Shown: one piece after another, positions 19,595 through 32,948 of the stretch
Position numbering within the stretch: position 1 is the first letter of the stretch
Layout of the letters: every line of letters starts with the position of its first letter
Notes under the pieces: model-generated
The model's input: the letters and a program-made list of their open reading frames with translations, nothing else
Database searches by the model: none
What the model was told of the DNA's origin: nothing
Made by a program: the position numbers and the translations under genes
Assembly (NCBI RefSeq): GCF_000282195.1
Contig: NZ_AKJT01000044.1
Span: 1-64,000 of the forward strand
Direction of reading: 5' to 3'
Length of the DNA: 64,000 nt
Origin: Pseudomonas sp. GM18
GTDB lineage: Bacteria; Pseudomonadota; Gammaproteobacteria; Pseudomonadales; Pseudomonadaceae

Positions 19595-21124
19595 CTATTC
19601 GATCCGGGGAATGAACGCCACGCTCTGGTCTTCACGGGCGTGGAATATTCGCTCGCCGTTGGTGGGCGTGGTGGTGATGACCTGATGGTCGGCACTCAGG
19701 TAGTTCAGCGGTAACGCATCACCGTTGCGGTACTGGGCGATAACGATGGTGCGTTGCGGATTCCAGTGCTGGCCGCTGGTGTTGTCCAGCCAGGTCATCA
19801 GCGCGGCGGTATCGCCAGTGCGAGGAAAGTCCTGGGTTTGCTGCACGTAATAGAAGGGTGCGCCGCCGGTTTGCAGGTACATCGGTACTTTGTTGTCCAC
19901 TTCGATCATCACCATGCGCCATGTATTGAGGGGCGCGCGTTTGCTGGCCTCAAGCCTGACCGTCTCACCGAACTGAACCACGCCGCCGCCGCCATTGGTC
20001 CAGGGATAGAACACACCGAGTATCGCCATCAACAACGCGGCGGTCAGGCCGAAACCGATTATTAATCGGCGACCGCCGAACCTGCCCGCGGCGTTGCGTT
20101 CGGCCATTCGCCGGGTGATCCACCAGGCGCCCAGCAACTGGGCGAAAGGTACCAGGGGCAACACGTAGTAACTGCGTCGACTGCCGCTGGCGGTGAAAAA
20201 CAGCATCAACAGACCCAACCCCCAAACCAGCCAGCGCGTATTGGGTTCGACGCTGCGCCAGTGGCGCAACGCATACCACAACGCCAGCAGCCAGCAGGGC
20301 GCCCATGGCAGGGTGTAGATCGGGAGATAAAGCAGATAGGTGTAGATCGGTCCGATGTTGTCGAAGGGCTGGAAAAACCGCACGACGTTTTCCCGTAACA
20401 CCAGGCCCAGGCCGCTTTCGCCATAAGTTGGCGTGCCATAGAGGTGCGACAACATGAATGGCGTCATGTAAAACGCCCCGGCGATGACCAGGGCCGCACA
20501 CAGCCGTAGATTGAGGTGGCTTTTCCAGCGACCGTCCTGCACCACATGTGGTAACAGCAGCAAGCCCGGCAGAATGAAGCCGATCAGGCCTTTGAACAAT
20601 GAGGTCAGGGACAACAGCAGGAAGAACACCAGATAACGGCTGAAACGTGTGTCTTGCGGCCCGCGCCAATACCACCACACCGCCGCCAGCACACCGCAGA
20701 CGGTGAGGATGTCGGCGGTGGCGACCCGTGCCCAGAACGCGAAATAGAAGGTGGTCGCCAGCATCCAGCCGGCAATCAACCCGGTGCCTTTGCGCATCAG
20801 TTGCTCGCCGATCAAGTACACCAGCCAGACGCTCAACCAGGCAGCAATCACCGAAGACAAGCGCAATGACCAGTGTCCCAAACCGCCGGTCAGCCAGGCC
20901 GTGGCCGTGATCAGCCAGTAGGAGGGCAGCGGTTTGTCGTAATACGGCCCGCCCTTGAGGTAGGGGTCGAAATAGTCACCGCTCTGCAGCATTTGCAACG
21001 CAATGTTGGCCCAGCGGGTTTCCGCTCCCCATAACTCCCGCGTGCCCAGACCCAACAACAAAATCAGCGCAGACGCACCCAGCAGGAGCGCCAACGCGCC
21101 CCTGTCACTTGCCCAAAACTTCAT
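19595..21124 (-). CDS. family 39 (ArnT-like) glycosyltransferase
   Basis: This polytopic protein of 509 residues has the family 39 first-loop features GAETRWANIALQML and YYDKPLPSYWLI, equivalent to the DETRY and FEKPIAGYW motifs of ArnT. The long N-terminal membrane domain is followed by a soluble C-terminal domain of about 120 residues. It starts 27 bp after the second arnT with a clear AGGAAA ribosome binding site, so the two form an operon, and it ends 3 bp from the convergent SecDF-like gene. The acceptor is unknown. Confidence 0.82.
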   Translation of the reverse strand: MKFWASDRGALALLLGASALILLLGLGTRELWGAETRWANIALQMLQSGDYFDPYLKGGPYYDKPLPSYWLITATAWLTGGLGHWSLRLSSVIAAWLSVWLVYLIGEQLMRKGTGLIAGWMLATTFYFAFWARVATADILTVCGVLAAVWWYWRGPQDTRFSRYLVFFLLLSLTSLFKGLIGFILPGLLLLPHVVQDGRWKSHLNLRLCAALVIAGAFYMTPFMLSHLYGTPTYGESGLGLVLRENVVRFFQPFDNIGPIYTYLLYLPIYTLPWAPCWLLALWYALRHWRSVEPNTRWLVWGLGLLMLFFTASGSRRSYYVLPLVPFAQLLGAWWITRRMAERNAAGRFGGRRLIIGFGLTAALLMAILGVFYPWTNGGGGVVQFGETVRLEASKRAPLNTWRMVMIEVDNKVPMYLQTGGAPFYYVQQTQDFPRTGDTAALMTWLDNTSGQHWNPQRTIVIAQYRNGDALPLNYLSADHQVITTTPTNGERIFHAREDQSVAFIPRIE

Positions 21125-21151
21125 GACGGGTTTCCTGTAGGACGGACAGCG

Positions 21152-22873
21152 TCAGGGTTGGCTCTGCGGGAATATCAGGATCTCCAGTTGGCCGCGCTGA
21201 TAGCGCTTGCCATCGATGGGCAACATCTCGACCTCCTGCATTTCCACGACACTGTTAACCCGCATCACCACACCGACCGCGCCTTTTTTGCGGGCCTCGG
21301 TCATCCATTGCCCGACGTTGTCCATGGTGACTTTACGTGAAGCCATGGCGGGATCGTCCAGGCCATATTTCAACTCGCCGACCGTGTTGAACAGATCGAC
21401 CTGAGGCCGCTTCAGTCGCCACGACAAGGCTGACGCCGCGCCCAGATCGTTGCTGAGCAACGACGTCGTCTGATTCAAGGCATCCAGATGCTCGGCGATA
21501 AACTGGTCAGGCATTTGGCTATTGACGATCTGTGACGGCATCGCTGCCGGCAACAACGCTACCAGCAGCCAGATGCCGAGTGCCGGCATGGCCCAGAACA
21601 CCAATGGACGCAGCACCTGCAAGGCGTTGGCGATGATCCAGCCGAGCAATACGATGAACGCCAGGGACAGGGCGAACATCTCGGTGTTTTCGTAGACTTC
21701 TTTGGTGGCTTGCAGATAAAGCAGGGCGATCAGGGCGCTGGTGGCGATGACGACGTTGATCGCGCCGTTGATGCGAATGGCCCGGCCTCGCCCCTGATTC
21801 AACAGCTCCATCACGGCGTGTCCCATCAGCAACGCCAAAGGCAACAGGCACGGCATGATGTAGGTTGGCAGTTTGCCGCTACTCGAGCTGAAGAACGCCA
21901 GCGGCAACAGCATCCATAGCAACAGAAAACCGATCACGGGCTGGCGCTTTTGCTGCCAGGCCTGAACGAACGTGGTCGGCAACAAGGCGGCCCACGGCAG
22001 GCTCGAGGCGACCAGCAGCGGCAGATAGAACCACCACGGGCGAGCATGTTGCGCGTTATCGGCAGCGAAACGGCGGATGTGTTCGTGCCAGAAGAAGAAC
22101 CGCCAGAAATCCGGTTCCTGATGGTGAATGGCAAGCACCCACGGCAGGCAGACCACCGCCGCCACGACCACCGCCAGCGGTCCGTAGCGCAACAGCTCGC
22201 CCAGGCGTCGCTGCCAGATCATGTAGGGCAGGGCGATCAACACCGGCAACAACCAGGCGAGAAAGCCCTTGGTCATGAAGCCCATGCCACAGGCAAAACC
22301 CAACAGCGCCCAGGCGCCGAGTTTGCCGCGGGAGGAATGGCTATCGATGGCAAACCACAACGCGACCAGGCTCAAATTGACCCAGAGCGTGAATTGCGGA
22401 TCGAGGTTGGCGTATCCGGCTTGCCCGGCGATCAGGCCGAAGCTCATGTAGAGCAAGGCGCAGATAAAGCTTTTGCGCGGATCATTCCAGAATCGGCGCG
22501 CAATCAGGTAAGTCAGCCAGACGCTCAACCCGGTGCTCAGCGCCGAAGCGATACGCACACCGAACAGGTTGTCGCCAAACACCGCTTGACCGATGGCGAT
22601 CATCCAGTAACCGGCGATGGGTTTTTCGAAGTAGCGGATGCCCATGAAGTGCGGGGACACCCAGTTACCGCTCAGCAGCATTTCCTGACTGATCTGGCCA
22701 TAACGGGTTTCATCGGGAATCCATAGACCATGGGTGACTAGCGGCAGCAGGTAGAAAACCACGTACGCCAGCAGCAGGCCGGGCACGATCCAGCGTTCAG
22801 TGATGGGCAGCGCACGCGCGGTGCCACGCAATAAAGAGCCGTCGGGGTGGGGCAACAAGTTATTGGACGTCAT
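21152..22873 (-). CDS. arnT: lipid A aminoarabinose transferase (second copy)
   Basis: This second ArnT (573 residues) keeps DETRYGQI and [11 protein letters not shown] and is nearly the same as the operon copy through the membrane domain, including the GNWVSPHFM and [16 protein letters not shown] segments. The ATG at 22871-22873 follows an AAGGTCGAG sequence; upstream in-frame starts would add about 17 unrelated residues. It lacks adjacent sugar-biosynthesis genes and so depends on the main arn operon for donor, but it may respond to different signals or use a different acceptor. It is first in an operon with a family 39 partner. Confidence 0.92.
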   Translation of the reverse strand: MTSNNLLPHPDGSLLRGTARALPITERWIVPGLLLAYVVFYLLPLVTHGLWIPDETRYGQISQEMLLSGNWVSPHFMGIRYFEKPIAGYWMIAIGQAVFGDNLFGVRIASALSTGLSVWLTYLIARRFWNDPRKSFICALLYMSFGLIAGQAGYANLDPQFTLWVNLSLVALWFAIDSHSSRGKLGAWALLGFACGMGFMTKGFLAWLLPVLIALPYMIWQRRLGELLRYGPLAVVVAAVVCLPWVLAIHHQEPDFWRFFFWHEHIRRFAADNAQHARPWWFYLPLLVASSLPWAALLPTTFVQAWQQKRQPVIGFLLLWMLLPLAFFSSSSGKLPTYIMPCLLPLALLMGHAVMELLNQGRGRAIRINGAINVVIATSALIALLYLQATKEVYENTEMFALSLAFIVLLGWIIANALQVLRPLVFWAMPALGIWLLVALLPAAMPSQIVNSQMPDQFIAEHLDALNQTTSLLSNDLGAASALSWRLKRPQVDLFNTVGELKYGLDDPAMASRKVTMDNVGQWMTEARKKGAVGVVMRVNSVVEMQEVEMLPIDGKRYQRGQLEILIFPQSQP

Positions 22874-22909
22874 GACTCGACCTTGGCGCAGAAGGATGTT
22901 GCTCCGCCA

Positions 22910-22925
22910 GGTGCACGCGTGCACC
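22910..22925. promoter_or_regulatory. 16-bp perfect palindrome upstream of second arnT
   Basis: GGTGCACGCGTGCACC is a perfect palindrome placed 37-52 bp upstream of the arnT start codon. It could be an operator overlapping the promoter or leader. No protein is assigned. Confidence 0.4.
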
Positions 22926-22998
22926 AGCGGAACTTCTTACATAAAGCAACACAATAGCGATGTGGACTACAGAAGTTGCGTCAGCCATCTAATGGTTA

Positions 22999-23016
22999 CG
23001 GACTAGTTATAGTCCG
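22999..23016. terminator. small hairpin between phosphatase and second arnT
   Basis: CGGACTA-GTTA-TAGTCCG forms a 7-bp stem with a 4-nt loop, about 45 bp downstream of the phosphatase stop on the minus strand. No clean T-tract follows, so it may be a weak terminator or an operator. Confidence 0.3.
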
Positions 23017-23060
23017 CCCGAGCAAAAGCGCTTTCTCGGCATCAACTTTTTTTGCCGCGA

Positions 23061-23783
23061 TTATTGTTTCAAGGCTTTGCCGTGCAACAGCGTCTGCCAG
23101 TCAGTGGCATTCACAATGCCGAGCACCTGAGGTTGCCCGTCGGCGGCAATGTGCACGAACAAGGCACTGCCATACTCACTGGTCGTCGCGTGCTCGAAAC
23201 CGGTCTGGGCTTCGAAATCGCTGATGCAACCGCTGTGCGTGACCAGCACCAGATTTCGATGGGCTTGCTTGTGTGCCACCACATCGTCACGCAGGGTTTT
23301 GCCACAACTGACCAGCCAATCCTGGGTCACCGCGTCTTTGCCGAACATGTAGTGCGAGGTTTGCGCTGTGCGGGTGGCCGGGCTGCTCAACACATCGGTC
23401 TGCGCCATGCCCAACTGCATAAAGCCTTGACCCACGGCTGTTGCGGCAGCGCTGCCGATTCGGGTAATGCCGTCGGCGGGACCAAGACACGGGTTGCTGG
23501 ATTGGTCGCAACGCTCGGCATGACGAACCAGCGCCACGACTTCGCCGGCTTGCCAGCGACTGACCAGACTGCTGGTCACCTCGGATCCGGCAGACCCCAG
23601 ATTGACCGGAGATCTGGGCCACCAGACAAACCCCGTTACGAGTGCAGCGATAACCAGAGCGGCCGCTGCCGCGACCAGTTTGCCGAGCCGCGATGTAATG
23701 ATTCGTGCCGTTGGCAGTTTGCGCGATACATGATTAACCACGTTTTGTTTACCCGTCGGTACGCAATAGAGAACAACTTTCAA
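23061..23783 (-). CDS. histidine phosphatase family protein (Ais/PmrG-like)
   Basis: The protein has an N-terminal membrane anchor or uncleaved signal (about residues 35-52) and a periplasmic histidine phosphatase domain with the catalytic motif ALVRHAERCD and a second histidine in LVTHSGCISDF. Length and layout resemble the LPS core heptose phosphatase Ais/PmrG, whose gene lies beside arn in enterobacteria. Its position beside arnT supports a lipopolysaccharide dephosphorylation role, but that is inference. The open frame starts with TTG at 23783 (preceded by CAGGGTCG); a GTG at 23741 is an alternative start. Confidence 0.75.
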   Translation of the reverse strand: MKVVLYCVPTGKQNVVNHVSRKLPTARIITSRLGKLVAAAAALVIAALVTGFVWWPRSPVNLGSAGSEVTSSLVSRWQAGEVVALVRHAERCDQSSNPCLGPADGITRIGSAAATAVGQGFMQLGMAQTDVLSSPATRTAQTSHYMFGKDAVTQDWLVSCGKTLRDDVVAHKQAHRNLVLVTHSGCISDFEAQTGFEHATTSEYGSALFVHIAADGQPQVLGIVNATDWQTLLHGKALKQ

Positions 23784-24038
23784 ATACGACCCTGCGTAAC
23801 AACGCTTGAAGGGCCATGGAAAGACACTAGTTCAAGGCAGGTGTCGGAGTAGTGAAAGGGATGTGAAAATTTTGCGTAGAAAAATTTCAGTACTTATTTA
23901 GTTGGTTGTTGCAACGCTTGTCTTGAACACCACGTACAGTGGTCTATGGTCTATCTTTGGTTCGCGTCTCGGCTCTGCGGCATCGGCCCGATTCAGCAGA
24001 TGGCGCGGTTTGAACCGGCAGTGGAGCCAGGCAACAGA

Positions 24039-25310
24039 ATGGATTTCAAACAGAGCCTGAATAAACGGATTGTCATCGTATTTGCCTTGATGAGCACCTT
24101 GGTCGCGGGCGTATTTGCGATGGGCATCATCGCGACCGTGCATGTGGTGGAGCGAAATCTCACGGCTTCCCGTCTGGTAGGAGGGCTGCACCGCTTGCTG
24201 TTGATGGAAAACAGCGCCGGGTGGAGCCATCAGCCGGAGAAAGACGAACTGTTTTTCATCCAGGGCGGTCAGGGGGCGATGGCGTTGGACACGGAGCTGG
24301 CGGCGCTTGCACCGGGTTTTCAGGAAATTCTCTACGCGGGTTCGAAGTACTACGCCATGGTGAACCTGGTGGGCGGTCGCAAATACGTTCTGTTGAGAGA
24401 CCGGCAAAGTGTCGAACAGCGTGAACAGGTGTTGTTCTCGGTGGTGGTGGTCGGGTTCGTCTTGAGCATCCTGCTCGCGGTTTTGTTGGGCCGGCTGCTG
24501 GCCAGGCGGGTGATGGCGCCGGTCATTCGTCTGGCGCGCCAGGTGCGTCAACGCGATCAGTTGCTGGAACTGGCCCCTGCGCTTCATCCCGACTACGCGG
24601 CCGACGAAGTGGGAGCGTTGGCGCTTTCCTTCGATCAGACCCTGGGCCGGTTACGTGAGGCACTGGGCCGGGAAAAACTCTTTACCAGCGATGTCAGCCA
24701 CGAACTGCGCACGCCGTTGATGGTATTGGGCAGTTCCTGCGAATTGCTGCTAGCCAATCCCTCGCTTGATCGGCGCTCCGTGGCTCAAGTCAGTCGAATC
24801 GCCCGCGCGAGCGACGAAATGCGCCAGTTGGTCGATACGTTTCTGATGCTGGCTCGCGATCGGGAAGACTCTGATACCGCAGCAAGCGCGACACTGAAAG
24901 AAGTCGCCGATGCTCTCGTGGATATCTGGGCGCCGCTGATCCGGGAAAAGGGCATCGAGTTTATCTACGACGATGAACAGGTTTCGTCGGATCGCCATAA
25001 CCTGACGTTCCTGCGATCGGTCATGGGCAATTTGCTGCGCAATGCCTGGCATTACACCGATCACGGCTACATCCGCCTGACCCTGCGGGCGCGCGGCTTC
25101 AGCGTCGAAGACAGTGGCATAGGCATTTCGGAAGAAAAACGCCATTCGATGTTTCAACCGTTCGTTCGCGGTGACGAGCGTCGGGGAGAAGGCCTGGGAC
25201 TGGGCCTTTCACTGGTCCAACGGATTTGCACTCATCAGAATTGGCGAGTGGAACTCAGCAGCCTTCAGCCCAACGGCTGTTGTTTCACCATTGAGCTGGA
25301 AGGCGCCTGA
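24039..25310 (+). CDS. orphan sensor histidine kinase
   Basis: This 423-residue inner-membrane kinase has helices at about 13-35 and 130-155, a periplasmic sensor of ~95 residues, a HAMP-like region, HisKA with DVSHELRTPLMVL, and an ATPase domain with GNLLRNAWHYTDHG, VEDSGIGIS and GEGLGLGLSL. The start at 24039 is chosen because it precedes the first membrane helix; the frame is open upstream to 23946. No response regulator gene adjoins it, since the upstream gene is divergent and the downstream gene convergent. A partner elsewhere, or cross-talk with the OmpR regulator at 16173, is possible. Confidence 0.85.
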   Translation: MDFKQSLNKRIVIVFALMSTLVAGVFAMGIIATVHVVERNLTASRLVGGLHRLLLMENSAGWSHQPEKDELFFIQGGQGAMALDTELAALAPGFQEILYAGSKYYAMVNLVGGRKYVLLRDRQSVEQREQVLFSVVVVGFVLSILLAVLLGRLLARRVMAPVIRLARQVRQRDQLLELAPALHPDYAADEVGALALSFDQTLGRLREALGREKLFTSDVSHELRTPLMVLGSSCELLLANPSLDRRSVAQVSRIARASDEMRQLVDTFLMLARDREDSDTAASATLKEVADALVDIWAPLIREKGIEFIYDDEQVSSDRHNLTFLRSVMGNLLRNAWHYTDHGYIRLTLRARGFSVEDSGIGISEEKRHSMFQPFVRGDERRGEGLGLGLSLVQRICTHQNWRVELSSLQPNGCCFTIELEGA

Positions 25311-25316
25311 TGACTG

Positions 25317-25871
25317 TTATTTAGCGGCCGGGCAGCTTCTCGATGTGCCGGCGGTGGCCTGGCTGATGGTGGCGGCCAAGCGCTTCACATTGTTCTGATG
25401 AGCCACCACCAACTCATCGATACTCGTGCCGGAAGGCGTCTGCAAGGTGCTGCGGCAGGTGACCAATGCAGCATCGCCTTCGCCGAGTTTGCGCAGGCGC
25501 CATTTGACGTCGATCAATGCGTACTGACCGGGTATCGAATCAAAACGCTGAACTTCCAGGCGCAACGACACTTTGCGCTGCGGGTTACTGTTGACCAGTT
25601 GATCAACCAGGGCACTGCGCAGTTCTTCCGACAGGCTTGCGCCCCACCATTGTGTTTCGAGGATTGCCAGGCCGGCGTTGCCTTGACGAATGACGATCTG
25701 TGGACGGTCGACCTGGGGCGGCACGGTGATGCTTTCGATCTGGATGTCCGCGCCGCCGCTTGCACCGCTCGGTTGAGCCGGGGTCAGGGTGTGGAATTGA
25801 ATCGGCTCACTGCGGCAAGCGGTGAGCAATAACAACGCAGTGACCAGCGTGATCTTCAGCGAAAAAGCCAT
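25317..25871 (-). CDS. pqiC: PqiC-type outer-membrane-directed lipoprotein
   Basis: The 184-residue precursor has a lipoprotein signal with lipobox LTAC near residue 19 and an ABC-transport auxiliary lipoprotein domain. PqiC forms the outer-membrane end of the PqiABC intermembrane lipid-transport tunnel. The ATG at 25869-25871 is preceded by AGGAG; an upstream frame extension has no signal peptide. It starts 16 bp after pqiB and ends 6 bp from the convergent kinase gene. Confidence 0.85.
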   Translation of the reverse strand: MAFSLKITLVTALLLLTACRSEPIQFHTLTPAQPSGASGGADIQIESITVPPQVDRPQIVIRQGNAGLAILETQWWGASLSEELRSALVDQLVNSNPQRKVSLRLEVQRFDSIPGQYALIDVKWRLRKLGEGDAALVTCRSTLQTPSGTSIDELVVAHQNNVKRLAATISQATAGTSRSCPAAK

Positions 25872-25887
25872 GGGGTAGCTCCTGTGG

Positions 25888-27543
25888 TCAGTTGCGCGGT
25901 GGCCCTTGCAGATCCATTGGCGCGGCATTGTCGGGGCGGCCGCGAATCAGCGATTCCGGATGCCGACCCATGTAGTCCGAGAGTTCACGCAACGAGCGCG
26001 ACATGCGTGCGAGTTCGTCCAGGGTCTGGCTCAGTTGTTCCCTTTGTGGCGAATCTTCGGCGAGGGTCGAACTGGCCGATTGCAAGGTCTTGCTGACGTC
26101 CGACAAGGTGGTTTGCACGCCGGGCAGGGTCTTGGCGTTGAACTGTGCGAGGCCTTTGCGCAGTTCGACGAGGTTGCTGTCGAGGTTGCCGGCAATGCGT
26201 TCGATGGGCAGCTGGTTGATCTTGTTGACCATGCTCTCGAGTTTTTCCTGCAACTGCTCGAGGCTGCCGGGAATCGTGGGAATAACGACGGGACGGGCGG
26301 TCGGATCGAACGCGACTTTCTCTGCCTTGGGGTAGAAGTCGAGCGCGATGTAAAGCTGGCCGGTCAACAGATTGCCGCTGCGGGCCTGGGCTCGCAGGCC
26401 GTTTTCGATGAAGGAGCCGATCAGGCGAACGCTGGCGGCTTCGTCGTTGGGGTCATGCTTCAAGGCTTCGAGCAATTTTAAATGAGCCTTACCGAGCCGT
26501 TGCGGGTAGATCACGATGCCGACATTCACAGGAAAGCTGCGTTTATTCACGTCGAAATCCAGATTGACCGCGACCACCCGGCCGATCTCCATGCCGAGGA
26601 ACTCCACCGGAGCATCGACCTTGAGCCCGCGCAATGCCTGATCGAAACGCAAGCTCAGGTACTGCGCCTTGCCGTTGGGCGGGGCGAGGGCGGTTTGCTC
26701 ATCCTCGAACAGGTCAAAGGCATTATCCTCGGCCGCCACTTGATCGTTAGGGCTGTATTCCGGCGCGCGAAACGCGATGCCGCCGACCAACAGGGCCGAC
26801 AGGGACTCGGTCTTCACCGCAAAACCGTTTGCGCCGACATTCACATCAATACCGCTGGCGTTCCAGAACCGCGTATTTTCGGTGACATAGGCATCGTTGG
26901 GCGCGTGCACGAAGATTTCGATGTTCACCCCTTTGCCGTCAGCATCCAGCGCATACGCCACCACTTGCCCGACCGGGATCTTGCGATAGTAGACGGGGGA
27001 GCCGATGTCCAGCGAGCCGAGATCCTGGGTGTGCAGCATGAAGCGTTTACCCGGCTCGCCATAGGTAATAGGCGGCGGGTTTTCCAGCCCGGTGAAGTGT
27101 TTGGCACGGGCATCGGCCTGGCCGATATCGGCGCCAATGTAGTCACCCGACAGCAGGGTATCGATGCCCGAAACGCCGCCGGCACCGATGCGCGGCCGCA
27201 CGACCCAGAATTGCGAGCCTTCGCGGGTAAAGCTTTCAGCCTGTTTGTCGAGCTGGATCGTGGCGTTGACGCTTTTCTGGTCGTCGCTCAGTTTCACCTC
27301 CGAGACATGGCCGATCACCACATTGCGATACTTGACCTCGGTCTTGTTGGCTGTGAGACCGCTACCGGTCTTGAACGTGACGGTGATGGTCGGGCCTTCC
27401 TGCAGCCAGCTGTGCACCACCAGGGAAATCCCCACCAGCACCGCGACGATCGGCACGATCCACACCAGCGAAACGCTGAAACGGCGGGTCTTGATCGCGG
27501 CCTGGCCAGGGGCCTGTGGCCCGTCAGTGGCTTGGGACTTCAT
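25888..27543 (-). CDS. pqiB: MCE-domain intermembrane transport protein PqiB
   Basis: The 551-residue protein has one N-terminal membrane helix (about 25-45) and three MCE domains starting near residues 50, 160 and 285, then a C-terminal helical region with TLDELARMSRSLRELSDY. PqiB forms a stacked hexameric tunnel across the periplasm for lipid movement. The ATG at 27543 has GAGGAG at proper spacing, whereas an ATG 15 bases upstream would place that site inside the coding sequence. It overlaps the upstream PqiA gene by 20 bp. Confidence 0.9.
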   Translation of the reverse strand: MKSQATDGPQAPGQAAIKTRRFSVSLVWIVPIVAVLVGISLVVHSWLQEGPTITVTFKTGSGLTANKTEVKYRNVVIGHVSEVKLSDDQKSVNATIQLDKQAESFTREGSQFWVVRPRIGAGGVSGIDTLLSGDYIGADIGQADARAKHFTGLENPPPITYGEPGKRFMLHTQDLGSLDIGSPVYYRKIPVGQVVAYALDADGKGVNIEIFVHAPNDAYVTENTRFWNASGIDVNVGANGFAVKTESLSALLVGGIAFRAPEYSPNDQVAAEDNAFDLFEDEQTALAPPNGKAQYLSLRFDQALRGLKVDAPVEFLGMEIGRVVAVNLDFDVNKRSFPVNVGIVIYPQRLGKAHLKLLEALKHDPNDEAASVRLIGSFIENGLRAQARSGNLLTGQLYIALDFYPKAEKVAFDPTARPVVIPTIPGSLEQLQEKLESMVNKINQLPIERIAGNLDSNLVELRKGLAQFNAKTLPGVQTTLSDVSKTLQSASSTLAEDSPQREQLSQTLDELARMSRSLRELSDYMGRHPESLIRGRPDNAAPMDLQGPPRN

Positions 27544-28204
27544 CCATGGGCTCCTCATCTTGTGGGTTTTGCGGCTCTGTATCCCGCTCTTTATCCCGTT
27601 CTCTATCCCAGATCAGCCTCGGGTCGAAACTCATCGCCGACAGCATGGTGAACACCACCACCAGACCAAAGAACAGAATGCCCGGGCGCGGTTCGATATC
27701 GCCCAGGGCCTGAAACTTCACTAGCGCGGCGACCAGCGCCACCACCAGTACATCGAGCATCGACCAGTAGCCGATGAGTTCGACGAAACGGTAAAGCTTC
27801 GAACGTTCCTTGCGCGCCCAAAGGCTGTCGCGCTGCACGGTGACCAGCAGCAGCGTCAAGGCGACGAACTTGATGCCGGGTACCGCGATGCTGGCGATGA
27901 AAATGATCAGGGCAATGTCCCACGCACCGTGTGCCCAGAACTCCAGTACACCGCTCATGATGGTGCTGTCGTCGCCGCTGCCGAGCATTTTGGTGTTCAT
28001 CACCGGCAACAGATTGGCCGGCACGTAAAACGCCAGCGCGGCGAGCATGTAGGCCCAGGTGCGGGCCAGGGAGTTGGTTTTGCGTCGGTGCAACGGCGCG
28101 CCGCAGCGTTCGCATTCGTGAGGCTCATCGGTCATGTCGCAGGCCATGCCGCAGCTGTGGCACAGGCACAGATTGAGTTCGCTGGCGAGCGGGGGCCTGT
28201 TCAT
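27524..28204 (-). CDS. pqiA: PqiA-family membrane protein (second half)
   Basis: This 226-residue inner-membrane protein has a zinc-ribbon-like N terminus (CHSCGMAC and CERCGAP) and four membrane segments of the paraquat-inducible A domain. In E. coli PqiA is a single chain with two such domains; here the halves are separate genes joined by an ATGA overlap. It probably anchors PqiB. Confidence 0.88.
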   Translation of the reverse strand: MNRPPLASELNLCLCHSCGMACDMTDEPHECERCGAPLHRRKTNSLARTWAYMLAALAFYVPANLLPVMNTKMLGSGDDSTIMSGVLEFWAHGAWDIALIIFIASIAVPGIKFVALTLLLVTVQRDSLWARKERSKLYRFVELIGYWSMLDVLVVALVAALVKFQALGDIEPRPGILFFGLVVVFTMLSAMSFDPRLIWDRERDKERDTEPQNPQDEEPMDEVPSH

Positions 28205-28797
28205 AAGGTGTCCCACAATTCGCGCACATCGCGCCCGGCGATACGGATCAGCAACAGGCTGAGAACGGCCAGGGCAAACAGGCCGATGCCGGGTAGCACA
28301 TCCAGCAGCCCGGCGAGTTTGAACACCGCGACCATCGCCCCCAGCAAGCACACTTCCAGCATGCTCCAGGGCCTGAGGGTTTCCAGCCAGCGCATGCACA
28401 GTTTGAAGCCTGGCGAACGGCGGGAGGTGAGGGCGAAGCTCAATACCCAGATCAGCAGGAGCAACTGGAACATCGGCGCGATGATGATGGAAATCGCCGC
28501 CACCAGTGCAATAAAAGTGATCGGCCCCTGACTCAGTGCCAACACCGAATCCCACAGCGTTGCACTGTTCTTCAAGCCCTTCAGGCTGATGCTCATGACC
28601 GGATAGAAATTGGCGAAAGTCCACAGCACTGCCGCCGTGAAGCTCAGCGCCAGGCGCTGCTGCACCGACAAGCCGTTGTAACGCGCAAGCACGCCGCCGC
28701 AACGGGTGCACAGGGCCTTTTGATGTTTGGCGAGCGTGACTTTTTCATACACGCAGTCGCAGTGCTCGCAGATGATCAATGGGGCAGTCGTCGCCAT
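28201..28797 (-). CDS. pqiA: PqiA-family membrane protein (first half)
   Basis: The 198-residue protein starts with a CXXC pair of the zinc-ribbon type (CEHCDC and CTRCGG), followed by four membrane helices. It is the first gene of the pqi operon; the 110 bp upstream (28798-28907) should hold the promoter. The start at 28797 is set by the domain; a longer open frame upstream runs into the oxidase gene and has no conserved sequence. Confidence 0.85.
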   Translation of the reverse strand: MATTAPLIICEHCDCVYEKVTLAKHQKALCTRCGGVLARYNGLSVQQRLALSFTAAVLWTFANFYPVMSISLKGLKNSATLWDSVLALSQGPITFIALVAAISIIIAPMFQLLLLIWVLSFALTSRRSPGFKLCMRWLETLRPWSMLEVCLLGAMVAVFKLAGLLDVLPGIGLFALAVLSLLLIRIAGRDVRELWDTL

Positions 28798-28907
28798 GGG
28801 CCGCACTCGCCGGAAGGCAGAAAAGTCAGAGCACTCCTTCAATATAGAAGTGACTTGCGATTGAGCAAATCTAAAGGCTATTCCAGGGATAACGATCGCA
28901 CTGGTGG

Positions 28908-32786
<3,879 letters not shown>

Positions 32787-32948
32787 AAAGACCTCATTGT
32801 TGGTTTGAATGACGCCGGGGAAGGCGGCTTCATCCACCGGACACTTCCCCTGTAGCGCGTTGACGACTATCTTGGGTGAGCCGTGGCGTTCCATCTATCC
32901 ACTTTAAGCAGCACCAAAACGCACCAAACGAGTGCGTAAGGTCACCCC

